In this document: piece after piece, positions 13,796 through 26,000 of the stretch | Numbering within the stretch: position 1 is the first letter of the stretch | Layout: each line of letters begins with the position of its first letter | From: Owenia fusiformis | Taxonomy: Eukaryota > Annelida > Polychaeta > Sabellida > Oweniidae | Direction of reading: 5' to 3' | Assembly (NCBI GenBank): GCA_903813345.2 | Contig: CAIIXF020000011.1 | Location: 19,081,754 to 19,145,753, forward strand | Length of the DNA: 64,000 nt | Translations under genes and position numbers: made by a program | Notes under the pieces: generated by a model | What the model was told of the DNA's origin: nothing | The model's input: the letters and a program-made list of their open reading frames with translations, nothing else | Database searches by the model: none

Positions 13796-14093
13796 TATGC
13801 CCTTGGCATGAATGAGAGATCGTATATTAAAATGTATTTGGAGGATAATTTCACCGAACTTTCTTGCCAATGGAGGCTTGCGTCAACTTCCGGATGGAAT
13901 AGCTTTATCACGAAATGTATCATGAATACTCTTATTTGTTGTGAGAGAAATGATGAAGTAAATATCTTCCTTTGACAGAAACGATACTATTTGAAATGTT
14001 TATTAAGCCCATTCAAATGCCAATACTCGGTAATAGATTTATTTTTACATATTTAGAATTTCGTGACTACAATCATCCACTCCAAGAATAGAA
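13796..14093. promoter_or_regulatory. Putative shared promoter of ZFC3H1-like gene and XPO4
   Basis: The two start codons face away from each other and are 298 bp apart, so both promoters and 5' untranslated regions must overlap or abut here. No TATA box at a convincing distance was seen for either gene. The bidirectional role is inferred from layout alone. Confidence 0.5.
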
Positions 14094-17000
14094 ATGGCGG
14101 AGAATCTGATGCGAGAGTTGGACCAGGCCGCTCAAATCGTTTTGGTAAGTGAACCTGTAAATATTTTTACAGTTAGAACTGTTCAAAATTGTTTTATGAT
14201 TATGATGAATCATTAAAAGATGTGTATGATGTTATGATACTTTCAGAATCGATACAATTCTAACTTTTTTTCATCAGAATTAAATTTCTAATATTCTAAT
14301 GGGCGATAATAGGTTAAGAAATATTAAAGGGCATTCTCGGTGAATAGTGCCCAAATTGAATGCCCAAGTTTTCTGTCATTCTAAGGGGTCTTTTTATGGA
14401 ATTTGCTTTAAATTAGTAAAAAATATTTGTAATTTGCTTTAAATTAGTAAAAAATATATGTAACTGATTTGCAAAATAAATATAAAAAATTTCTAAAAAA
14501 CTGTCTTATTAGTGTCTTATATTAACTCGGCGAATAGTGCCCAAAAGGAGTGTTTTCAATGGCAATTTAACATGGGTTGGGCACTATTCGCCGAGTTATA
14601 TATAGGGAAGGATCAGTTTAGTGTCTTATATAACTCGGCGAATAGTGCCCAAAACCACATTTTTCAATGGGAAGTTAACATGGGTTGGGCACTATTCGCC
14701 GAGTTATATATAGGGAAGCATCAGTTCAGTGTCTTATATAACTCGGCGAATAGTGCCCAAAACCACTTTTTTCAATGGGAAGTTAACATGGTTTGGGCAC
14801 TATTCGCCGAGTTGTATATAGGGGAGGACCAGTTTAGTGTCTTATATAACTCGGCGAATAGTGCCCAAAAGGACATTTTTCAATGGGAAGTTAACATGGT
14901 TTGGGCACTATTCGCCGAGTTATATATAGGGGAGGACCAGTTTAGTGTCTTATATAACTCGGCGAATAGTGCCCAAAAGGACATTTTTCAATGGGAAGTT
15001 AACATGGGTTGGGCACTATTCGCCGAGTTATATATAAGACAGTTTTATATACATTTTAATTCATTTTTTTTATTTTTCAAACAATATTTTATGATTCTTA
15101 AATTGCCCTTTCATTCTAAAGAGGGATTTATTTGAGGGGCCTTATAATAAAAAAGGGGCATGGTATTTTTGGGGGAAAAGAAATAGAAAATTAAGAAAAA
15201 TACGAAGATTTAAAGTTGGGCACTAAATAAATAGTGCCCAAAATACAATTTTCAATGTGTATTTAACATACTTTGGGCAGTATTTACCTATTAATGAAAA
15301 TATAAAATTATGAAAAAAACTAAGATTTAAAAGTTGGGCACTAAATTAATAGTGCCCAAATTATTTTAAATATACTGCTTTTTAACAAATAAAAATATTG
15401 AAAGTTGGGCACCGAAGTAATAGTGCCCAAAATATATATATAGGTATATATATATATGAATAATAAAAAAAAAACAATATTTCAAATGAAAGAAAACTGT
15501 ATACAATGTACTAGTGTATCGTTTTTACAACTAATAAGGAATAGTTCAATATATAATCCTATTAGGATAAAGATATTTGACCTTGATTTTGTACATGCGA
15601 TACCTTACATGTTCTGTTATTGGGCCATAAATAAGTACTAGTCATGGATTTGCAGAAGTTATAATTTTCCATCCAACATTGATTTAATTATGGTGAAAAA
15701 TGTACAAATTATTAAATATGTTAATATAAGGAATTACCTTTATCATTATTCGGCGAATAGTGCCCAAAACCACATTTTTCAATGCCAATTTAACATGGTT
15801 TGGGTACTATTCGCCGAGGTATATATAGGGGAGGATGAGTTTAGTGTCTTATATAACTCGGCGAATAGTGCCCAAAAGGACATTTTTAAATGGAAAGTTA
15901 ACATGGTTTGGGCACTATTCGCCGAGTTATATATAGGGGAGGACCACTTCAGTGTCTTATATAACTCGGCGAATAGTGCCCAAAAGGACATTTTTCAATG
16001 GAAAGTTAACATGGGTTGGGCACTATTCGCCGAGTTATATATAGGGGAGGACCACTTCAGTGTCTTATATAACTCGGCGAATAGTGCCCAAAAGGACATT
16101 TTTCAATGGAAAGTTAACATGGGTTGGGCACTATTCGCCGAGTTATATATAGGAGAGGACCAGTTCAGTGTCTTACTATAACTCGGCGAATAGTGCCCAA
16201 AACCACTTTTTTCAATGGGAAGTTAACATGGTTTGGGCACTTTTCGCCGATTTATATATAGGGAAGGATAAGTTTAGTGTCTTATATAACTCGGCGAATA
16301 GTGCCCAAAACCACTTTTTTCAATGGGAAGTTAACATGGTTTGGGCACTATTCGCCGAGTTATATATAGGGAAGGATCAGTTTAGTGTCTTATATAACTC
16401 GGCGAATAGTGCCCAAAACCAATTTTTTCAATGGGAAGTTAACATAGTTTGGGCACTATTCGCCGATTTATATATAGGGAAGGATCAGTTCAGTGTCTTA
16501 TATAACTCGGCGAATAGTGCCCAAAACCACATTTTTCAATGGGAAGTTAACATAGTTTGGGCACTATTCGCCGAGTTATATATAGGGAAGGATCAGTTTA
16601 GTGTCTTATATAACTCGGCGAATAGTGCCCAAAACCACTTTTTTCAATGGGAAGTTAACATAGTTTGGGCACTATTCGCCGAGTTATATATAGGGAAGGA
16701 TCACTTTAGTGTCTTATATAACTCGGCGAGTAGTGCCCAAAACCAATTTTTTCAATGGAAAGTTAACATGGGTTGGGCACTATTCGCCGAGTTATATATA
16801 GGGAAGGATCAGTTCAGTGTCTTATATAACTCGGCGAATAGTGCCCAAAAGGACATTTTTCAATGGGAAGTTAACATGGGTTGGGCACTATTCGCCGAGT
16901 TATATATAGGGAAGGATCAGTTCAGTGTCTTATATAACTCGGCGAATAGTGCCCAAAACCACTTTTTTCAATGGGAAGTTAACACAGTTTGGGCACTATT

Positions 17001-20000
17001 CGCCGAGTTATATATAGGGAAGGATCACTTTAGTGTCTTATATAACTCGGCGAGTAGTGCCCAAAACCAATTTTTTCAATGGAAAGTTAACATGGGTTGG
17101 GCACTATTCGCCGAGTTATATATAGGGAAGGATCAGTTCAGTGTCTTATATAACTCGGCGAATAGTGCCCAAAAGGACATTTTTCAATGGGAAGTTAACA
17201 TGGGTTGGGCACTATTCGCCGAGTTATATATAGGGAAGGATCAGTTCAGTGTCTTATATAACTCGGCGAATAGTGCCCAAAACCACTTTTTTCAATGGGA
17301 AGTTAACATGGGTTGGGCACTATTCGCCGAGTTATATATAGGGAAGGATCAGTTCAGTGTCTTATATAACTCGGCGAATAGTGCCCAAATGGACATTTTT
17401 CAATGGGAAGTTAACATGGGTTGGGCACTATTCGCCGAGTTATATATAGGGAAGGATCACTTTAGTGTCTTATATAACTCGGCGAGTAGTGCCCAAAACC
17501 AATTTTTTCAATGGAAAGTTAACATGGGTTGGGCACTATTCGCCGAGTTATATATAGGGAAGGATCAGTTCAGTGTCTTATATAACTCGGCGAATAGTGC
17601 CCAAAAGGACATTTTTCAATGGGAAGTTAACATGGGTTGGGCACTATTCGCCGAGTTATATATTGGGAATAATACGTTAACATAAGACAGATTTTATGTG
17701 TTTTTATTTAAATAACATGATGTTACATACTGAATAAAGAAATAAATATTTCATATATATATATAACCTCATAATATTTTTAGTTCTATATATAAGTATA
17801 TTTAACCTATTTTAAAAAAGACCCCTTAGAATGACAGAAAACTTGGGCATTCAATTTGGGCACTATTCACCGAGAATGCCTATTAAAGGTTCAATAAATA
17901 GTGCAGAGACGTATCCAACGATCATGGTCCTGGTGTCAAAATATATCGTATTTTGGATATTTCATCAAGGCTAACATCTATTTTCATTAGCTACAAAGAA
18001 AACCCCCGCTAACTGCAAGAGTCGACGGTAATAGACCATCAACGGCGGTCATATCGTGTACCATTCATACGGTTATATCAGACAACCGCGGTTATATTGT
18101 AAACATGCTTACATGCGGTCTTACCTAATCTCAGCTGCAGTAAGAATTTTAAATGGCGGAGATTCAGAAATGTTTCAAAAAACAAAATGCGGGACGTCCA
18201 TCCTTTCAATTGCTTATTTAGAAGTCTATTTGCAAGTCTGAATGGTGGTATTCATCGACAAGTGCATACATTTTAAGAAAATAGATATGGCGAAGAAGAC
18301 ATTAGGCCAAACGATGCACTAATAGCTCGGGAAAGGTAAAATGATTCCCAAATTTCATCTGTGGCCTTTATTGAACCTTTAAATTAGATAAGAAGAAGTG
18401 AGTAGCTCCCATAATTCTTTCATATTCTATCATATTCGGGGATTCGCCATTACGTCATCTCCCGCATCATCTCCAATCAAATTGCAGGATGCGATCACGT
18501 GAACATATCGTGGAAATGGCGTACATCATTTCAATATCATCATTTTAAACCTACGGTAATACTATTGAAGTTACTCAATCCAAACTTGTAGAGAATACTC
18601 ATAAAACTACAGCGAACATTGGCCGATTCAGTTTAATGGCAAATGAGGCCTGTTTTAAAATTTGGTTTCGAACGTGCCAATATGAAAGGTCATCTTTGGG
18701 AAATCTCCCACCCCCCTGAAATTAGATCATATGAGTGCCTACTTTCCTTACTCAGTTTGTTTATCTCGTGGTATGAGGAAAGTAGTTCTATTAGAAACCT
18801 GTTTGGGGACTTCAATGGTATACTACAGCACTATCTTTGGATAGAATACTCTCATTTGCTGGCATATAATGCCCAGAATTTATCCCGTGCCAGGACTATA
18901 GTCCTGGATTGAGAGCAATCTTTTGCCTGTACGATTACAACTTGAGAGAATTATCTACGCTCCTTACACTTAAGATACCTACTTCAATAGATTCTTTGGT
19001 ATTTTAGCATTCTTTTCGTGTAGTTGAATCCACAATTGTCTGGGTTTATCGGCAGAAATTTTCGTTTTTGATCGCAATATTTGCGTCAAATTCCTCCATT
19101 TATTGGTACTTCTGGGCCACTTCTGGGCCAGTCAAACGGGGATCCCCCTTTTATATCCAACCGCTATCTTGAAAAGTGATGGAATCTCTCTCGATGAAAA
19201 AGAAAAATGTTCCTGTTCTGCCGATTTACCCAGACAATTGTGGATTCAACTACACGGAAAGAATGCTAAAATACCAAGGAATCTATTAAAGTAGGTATTT
19301 TAAGTGTAAGGGGTGTAGATAATTCTCTCAAGTTGTAATCGTACAGGCAAAAGAATGCGCTGAGTGCAGGACTATAGTCCTGGTGCGGGATAACCCAGAA
19401 TAACTGGGAAACATGTGATCATAACAGTGAACGGTAAAATATTTGGGATTATTTTGAGATGATTTGAGATGCTTTGCTGTATTTCTCTGAAATTCTTTGA
19501 AAATTGATGGGCTGCGATTTGAGAAATTCTGATTCGAACTTTGTCAATTTAACATGCATCTCAATGGTACAAAAAGTAAAAGACTTCTACCTATTCGAAA
19601 CTACATTTGTCAATGAATTTCGAAAAATATATTGAATTTAGTCCCATTTCGCATGTCTTTCTGTGTGACAATTTGAAGTTTTGCAAATTAACCCCTTAAC
19701 TCCTGGAGACGAATGTTGTACAAATGTGTACAAATATCAGGGAGTAATTATCTAAAATGACAAAGATATGAGAAAAATGCAGGGTTTCCATTTTTTGACC
19801 AACCTGTAGTTTAGAAGGCTTATATTTAACTTTGTTGACTTGAGCAATAGTGTCAGTCCAATTGGGCCATCATGGTCATTACTGACTTTGATCAATGTTC
19901 TGAATAGGTGGTGATAATAGTAGTAACCTCATTTCAGTAGGCAACATAGTGAAATCTTGATTTCAGACCAATATTTAAATAAACATAACACAAATAAACA

Positions 20001-23000
20001 TTTCAACACTTTATATAAACATGTAAGAAGTACATCTAACTGATAAATGTAGGCCTTAATTTTTCATTTAGGCCTTGATTTTTAATTGAGGCCTTAATTT
20101 TTCATTGAGGCCTTAATTTTTCATCAAGACCTAAATTTTTTATTGAGACCATAATTTTTTTATTAAGGCCTTAATTTTTCACTTGAGTTATTGGAATAGC
20201 TTCACATATGAACTGGTAACCATAGAAACAATCAACATCATTCCAGCCATTGATATTTACAGCTAGGCATTCTTCATTTTCTTCATTGCTTGGTTCACCT
20301 TCCATCCAAGTAATCCCGTCTTTAAATGGTTTCTTTTGTTCATTGGGATGTGTGGACCAGACCCATGTTGAATTTGGTTTAAATCTTCTACCACCAGTTA
20401 ATATATCTATAAATAATACAACTATAAAATATGATTTTGTAAAGCATAGAAAAGGCATTAAAGCCCTATTATACAGTATTCTCACCAGGAAATTTTAGAC
20501 CCTTGATTTTTCGCGGTATCGCAACTACTCCTCCCCCATGTCAGATCAGAGATATCCTATCCTGTATAAGTATACTACTCCTCCCCCATGTCAGATCAGA
20601 GATATCCTATCCTGTATAAGTATACTTTTCAAAATACTACTCAAGATATTATTCTTATTTTGATCACAATATACATTTCTGAAAGTTTTCTAGCTTCCTA
20701 TTCCTTGTTTGTATCTAGTTCTATGTATTTTCTCAAGAGTTTAATCACAAATAATGTGACAAAAATGTAAAATAAGATTCTGAAAAAATACTTAAGACTT
20801 CGGAAAAGCTATTAGACTCTGGAGCAAGAGGATCTAAAGACAGTAGACTATAGAGAATCTCTGGATTCTAAAAGTCGAGTGAGAACCCTGTACAGGATGA
20901 AGAACTTCCCAACATCAACGAAATGCTTATAAAAATAAGATATGGAGTATATTTTTGTGACTTTTTATTTGGTTCGGACAAAACAATAGATCCAGTGATA
21001 CTTCATTATATTATTAAAGACTGTGGTCATATAAAAGCTCAGAGTTAAAAGGCTAAGTTCTAGCTCACCTGCACGCATTTTATCAGCTTTCAGGGTGCTG
21101 ATGATGAATTCATTCTCCTCGTTTGTTTCAACAATTAATAAATATCCTCCTAGTTTCTTACAGTAATTGCTTGCTTGTTTGAAGAACAGTCGTGTATCGC
21201 CGACAAAGTTATAGCACGACTTCAGTTTTGGATGATACATAAAGCCAGTTGGACATTTAAGCGCTAAAAACAAAAATGATTTTTAGCATTAGGAGATTAG
21301 ATTATTAGATTCTAATGTAAAGTTTGCTTGATTTAGAGCTAATTATAAGTTGGACATTTAAGTGCTAAAATGAAAATAATTTTTAGCATTGGGAGATTAA
21401 ACTTATTGGATTCTCATGTAAAGTTTGCTTGGTTTAGAGCTAATTGTACTAAATGCTAGAGAAACAATATACAGTGTACTGTATTGTTCATTGTGATTTG
21501 CCAATCTGTGAATTTGTCATTTTCTAGTTTACCTGGTAATCTCCAATTTCCTGGAGATCCCTCCTCAGTCTGGAAAGATATGGCCTCAATCGGCATCCTT
21601 GGGTTCTTGTTAACTTTAAAATCTCCCTCCAGAATGATATCCACACCAACAAGATCCCCAGTTCCTATTTTCACCATCTTCTTAGTCCAGCTGACCCAGA
21701 ATGGCACATATTCATGACATGAAAGTAGTTTTCTCTCGGTCTTTGTTATAGACCCAGTGATGCCTTTCCTCTGCATGTAATTCATGTAGTCCTCTCCGAA
21801 GCTGCCAAGTACGATCTCAATTACATTTTTTTCTGTATCATCTGGTGTAGCATGTAGGTTAATGTGAGCATTTTTACATGTCTTTAGTTCAAATAGAAGA
21901 TGGTTGGTATCTTCAGTGGATATGTATCCAGAATCATAGGTTACATCAGCAGGAGTTGCAATCTCAACAACGACACCTTTAATAGGAATGAAACATAGGT
22001 TGAAGATATTGTGTAATCAAAGTAATGTATAAAATGTGGACAGATCACATAAAATTATGTGTTCTTTATTGACATGTATTAACATTATTTAAACAAATTG
22101 TTTAGAATTATTTGTCGATGCAAGGAGCAGCATTGATAGCTTTTTCAATTTCGATATACATGTATTTCTATTCTTATTGATTAAAATTGCCGCTAATGTT
22201 TTATCAATAAAACTTCAATCAATATTTAATGAAATAAACATATAGAATATAATGATAATGACACAAGGGAATATAATTTCATACCATTTTGGACAAAACC
22301 TATCCTTTAGTCTTTTCATCATTTACTCAAACTATTTTTATGAAACAGTATTTGTATAGCATATATGAAGGCATTGGTTCTTTGTTAGCATATGATGCTT
22401 TAAGCTATTGCCTCCTATTGTCACTACAGAAGCAGTATACACTATTGCTATGGTAGTGGTAATATCATACCTCTTGGTTTCTGACAAATATGATTCAGGG
22501 TGTCTTGCAGGGTAGACTACTCATGCCAGTTTGATTTACTAATAATAATAATATCATACCTCTTGGTTTCTAACAAATATGATTCAGAGGTGTCTTGCAG
22601 GGGAGACCACTCATGCCAGTTTGATTAATAATAATATTACACCTCTTGGTTTCTGACAAATATGATTCAGAGGTGTCTTGCAGGGCAGACCACTCATGCC
22701 AGTTTGATTAATAATATCATACCTCTTGGTTTCTAACAAATATGATTCAGAGGTGTCTTGCAGGGGAGACCACTCATGCCAGTTAATTAATAACATCATA
22801 CCTCTTGGTTTCTGACAAATATGATTCAGAGGTGTCTTGCAGGGGAGACCACTCATGCCAGTTTGATTAAGCCCCACACATAGGGTACCTTTTTTTGCTT
22901 CTGTTGGCTCATCAGCTCCCCATGGGCTGCAAGTTAAAAAAAAACAATTGATACATTTTTGCAATATTAGTACAGGGGTGGGCCAATATATTGAAATATA

Positions 23001-26000
23001 TTTGTATCAAAACAAAATGATTATATAATGCATATACATGTATAAGTTGTATAAGGTTTACAAGTTGAATTTTAAAACACTTTAGAATGACTTACATGGT
23101 TTCATTGTTGAATACTTTACCATTAGACCATGTCCAGGTGCCGTTTTTGTTTCTTTGTAAGCCAGTCCACCATTCTTCACTTCTGGATTTGTTAATTGCC
23201 TGGTTCATTATGAAGTTCTGTTGATATGTAAATGAATGAATATAGTAAAATCATATCAAGCAAGGAAATCTGATTGTTTTGAGTGACAGCATTTTTATTA
23301 ATTAGTTGATAGTTGATATTAGATGTCATGTTCATATCAAGAAAAATGGTCTGATATTATACAGGTGCTTACTGAATATGGGTTTCACTGGCGGATTAGG
23401 TGCCTGGGGGCACGGGTGGGCCCAGAAAAAAAAATTGGGCCCCAAAAAGTGGGCCTTTTTGGTCATTACTGGGCCTTTTAAGGCATTATTTTTTAATTTC
23501 AGGCCAAATTTTGAAGAAAATGGGCCTCTAAATTTCAAAATTTGGGCCCACTTTTGGGTTTTAGGGGCCCAAAATTTTTTCCCCGCAAGCGTGGAGGTTT
23601 TTTCTCTGACCTGAAATTTGGGCCCCCCTTGTTGGTTCCCATATCCGCCCCTGATGGGTTTTATTCCAAGGGACAATATGATATTTCCCGGGGGCCCAGA
23701 GGGTACTTGTTGTCCTATTAGATCATTATAGAAAGGTAATCAAGAGCTCTGTCAAAGTCACACCCGGTGATCGTGAAAATGGGACGGAGGGGGGAGCAAG
23801 CAATTTCTGGTAGAAAAATGAACAAATCTGCAAAAATTATTTTAAAAGTCAATGTTTTTGCTTTAAATCAAGCATCAACGGTCTACACAACCTGCAATAA
23901 ATATTTGTAAGTGACATTATCATCATAAAATTAATGACCTTAATGACTTTACAAAAAACGTTTCCATACGTTGTATAAAAAATAATCGAAAATAATTAAA
24001 ATGGGACGGAGGGGGGAGGGGGGCGGAGGGGGGGGGAGCAATATCTCTATAAGATATGATATGAGATGTTACTTGATACTCTTTATATCCAGATTTTCCC
24101 ATTATCTCCTCAATTACAAAGGGTCAGGAATTGATAATATGTTGTACTTGTTAGGTTTAGTTAGAGGGGTCAAATTAAGGTTGGCAAAATATTCCAGGAG
24201 ACTGTTTATCTATAAATGTTTACCTGTCTTAACGTTTTTACTTGCTGATTTGTAGGCATATCATACACAGCACATCACACTTTGGACATGTAAGTTTCAG
24301 CGAAAATGTAAGTTATTCACAGCGAATAAACAATCTACTTGATATTAATTATGCGATATATTTTAATTATGCAGAATTGAATAAATACAAGAAGCTCACA
24401 CGTCTCCAACTCACGACCTTATGGTTATGACGTCTTTGTCTAGCTGAGATTCTGGCGCTGTAGACTGCTCGGCCAACTGGCAATGCCAAAAAAACATGTT
24501 CCATCAGCCGATCTGACTAGAGAATTTACATGTAATAGTCAGCTATAGGAAGGTTCCCAGTGAATGTGCCACATTCATGCCATGGGTGCAACCCCTATTA
24601 CGCCAAAGAAGCGTAACAAGTCATTTTTTGAAAATGAAATAAAAATTTGTTAATTATTTGAAAAAATTTTTGTGTGCTTATTAAATCAGTAAGCCATATC
24701 TCATCCGGTTTCCATTGGGACAGGCTCAAATCGTTCTGATATCAATGTTTTTGCATGCTCAAGATTCTCTATTTTGAAGAAATACAAATGCATTGTCAAT
24801 GTATGTTAATATTTTCATTGACCACATAACTTTAAATCTAAGCAATATAGTTTCTATATGCATGGATTGTCGCTTGGTGCTATGGTCTCTCATCATGTCG
24901 TATAGGCATTTTGCTCCCCCCCCTCCGTCCCCTCCCCCCCTCCGTCCCATTTTAATTATTTTCGATTATTTTTTATACAACGTATGGAAACGTATTTTGT
25001 AAAGTCATTAAGGTCATTAATTTTATGATGATAATGTCACTTACAAATATTTATTAATTTTATGATGATAATGTCACTTACAAATATTTATTGCAGGTTG
25101 TGTAGACCGTTGATGCTTGATTTAAAGCAAAAACATTGACTTTTGCACGTTGGTGGCGTTGCGCCTTTTTTAATAGATCTTATACCTAAGAAGAGAATCG
25201 GCTAAAAAAAATTTGTAGAATACGTGACATATTTTACCATACCGTGCGCCTATTTGTTTAGCAATTAAATCATAAACCTTTTCTTGAAAAAATAATTTTT
25301 GCAGATTTGTTCATTTTTCTACCAGAAATTGCTTGCTCCCCCCCCTCCGTCCCATTTCCACGATCACCGGGCGTGAAAGTTAACTAAATGCATGTACATC
25401 ATACTGTGATATACTTATAACATGTATTGGGCAACATAAACTAATCTAATTGAAATCATAATATTAATCTTACTATTTGTTTTTCCTTTGCCATTGATGC
25501 AAGATTACCGCCTTTTAATATGCAATTCTCCATTGCACGAGACCATTTTTGTTTTGACTTTTCGAACATATAACATTGATCGCCATCTGGTCCAGTCTTC
25601 CAATTGTCAGGGCATGTCTCCATAGCTGTTAAAAATTATATGCACAATTTATACAATGTCGAAATGAATTAAGCATAGCTAGGTAGCCCTTTACAAGAGC
25701 TTAGATAGTTATTTTACAATTACACAAAGTGATGATCTAACCTATATTCAAATAGAATAATTTTTGTATATATTTCTGCCTATAAATAGTCACCGATCAA
25801 TTTTACTCACTTTCACTTCTTTCAACTCTCCATTCTCCTGTTCCAAATGATGTTCGAAATGAAATGGCATTAACAGTTTTTCCAATTGGCTCAAAATCTT
25901 TCTTTTGTAGTAAAATAGTTCCTTTTCTCTCTGTATGTCCTGAGCCAATCTTGATGTAATTATCTGCCCAGCTTATCCAGAAACTGCGGAATTGATTACA

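Larger units (their letters stand above)
14330..17880. mobile_element. 3.55 kb TIR transposon filled with hairpin satellite
   Basis: Perfect 66-bp terminal inverted repeats (14330-14395 and 17815-17880, beginning GGCATTCTCGGTGAATAG) are flanked by a perfect 8-bp target-site duplication, TATTAAAG, at 14322-14329 and 17881-17888. The interior is mostly a tandem array of 108-bp units and encodes no transposase. An 8-bp duplication fits hAT, P or Merlin superfamilies; the GGC terminus is not the CA start typical of hAT, so the superfamily is left open. It sits in XPO4 intron 1. Confidence 0.9.

Noticed and set aside
14512-17672. CRISPR-like array
   Set aside because: Repeats are separated by conserved linkers rather than unique spacers, no cas genes exist, and the DNA is eukaryotic.
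14512-17685. Open frames of 207, 163 and 505 codons with NSANSAQ...WALFAELYIG repeats
   Set aside because: They lie wholly in the 108-bp satellite; the period is a multiple of three, so any stop-free unit gives a long frame. The complementary strand is also open because each unit is a palindrome. No start context, splice sites or non-repeat domain.
23306-23676. Mirror open frames of 102 and 114 codons
   Set aside because: Both cross the GGGCCC-rich MITE and are anti-parallel shadows of each other.
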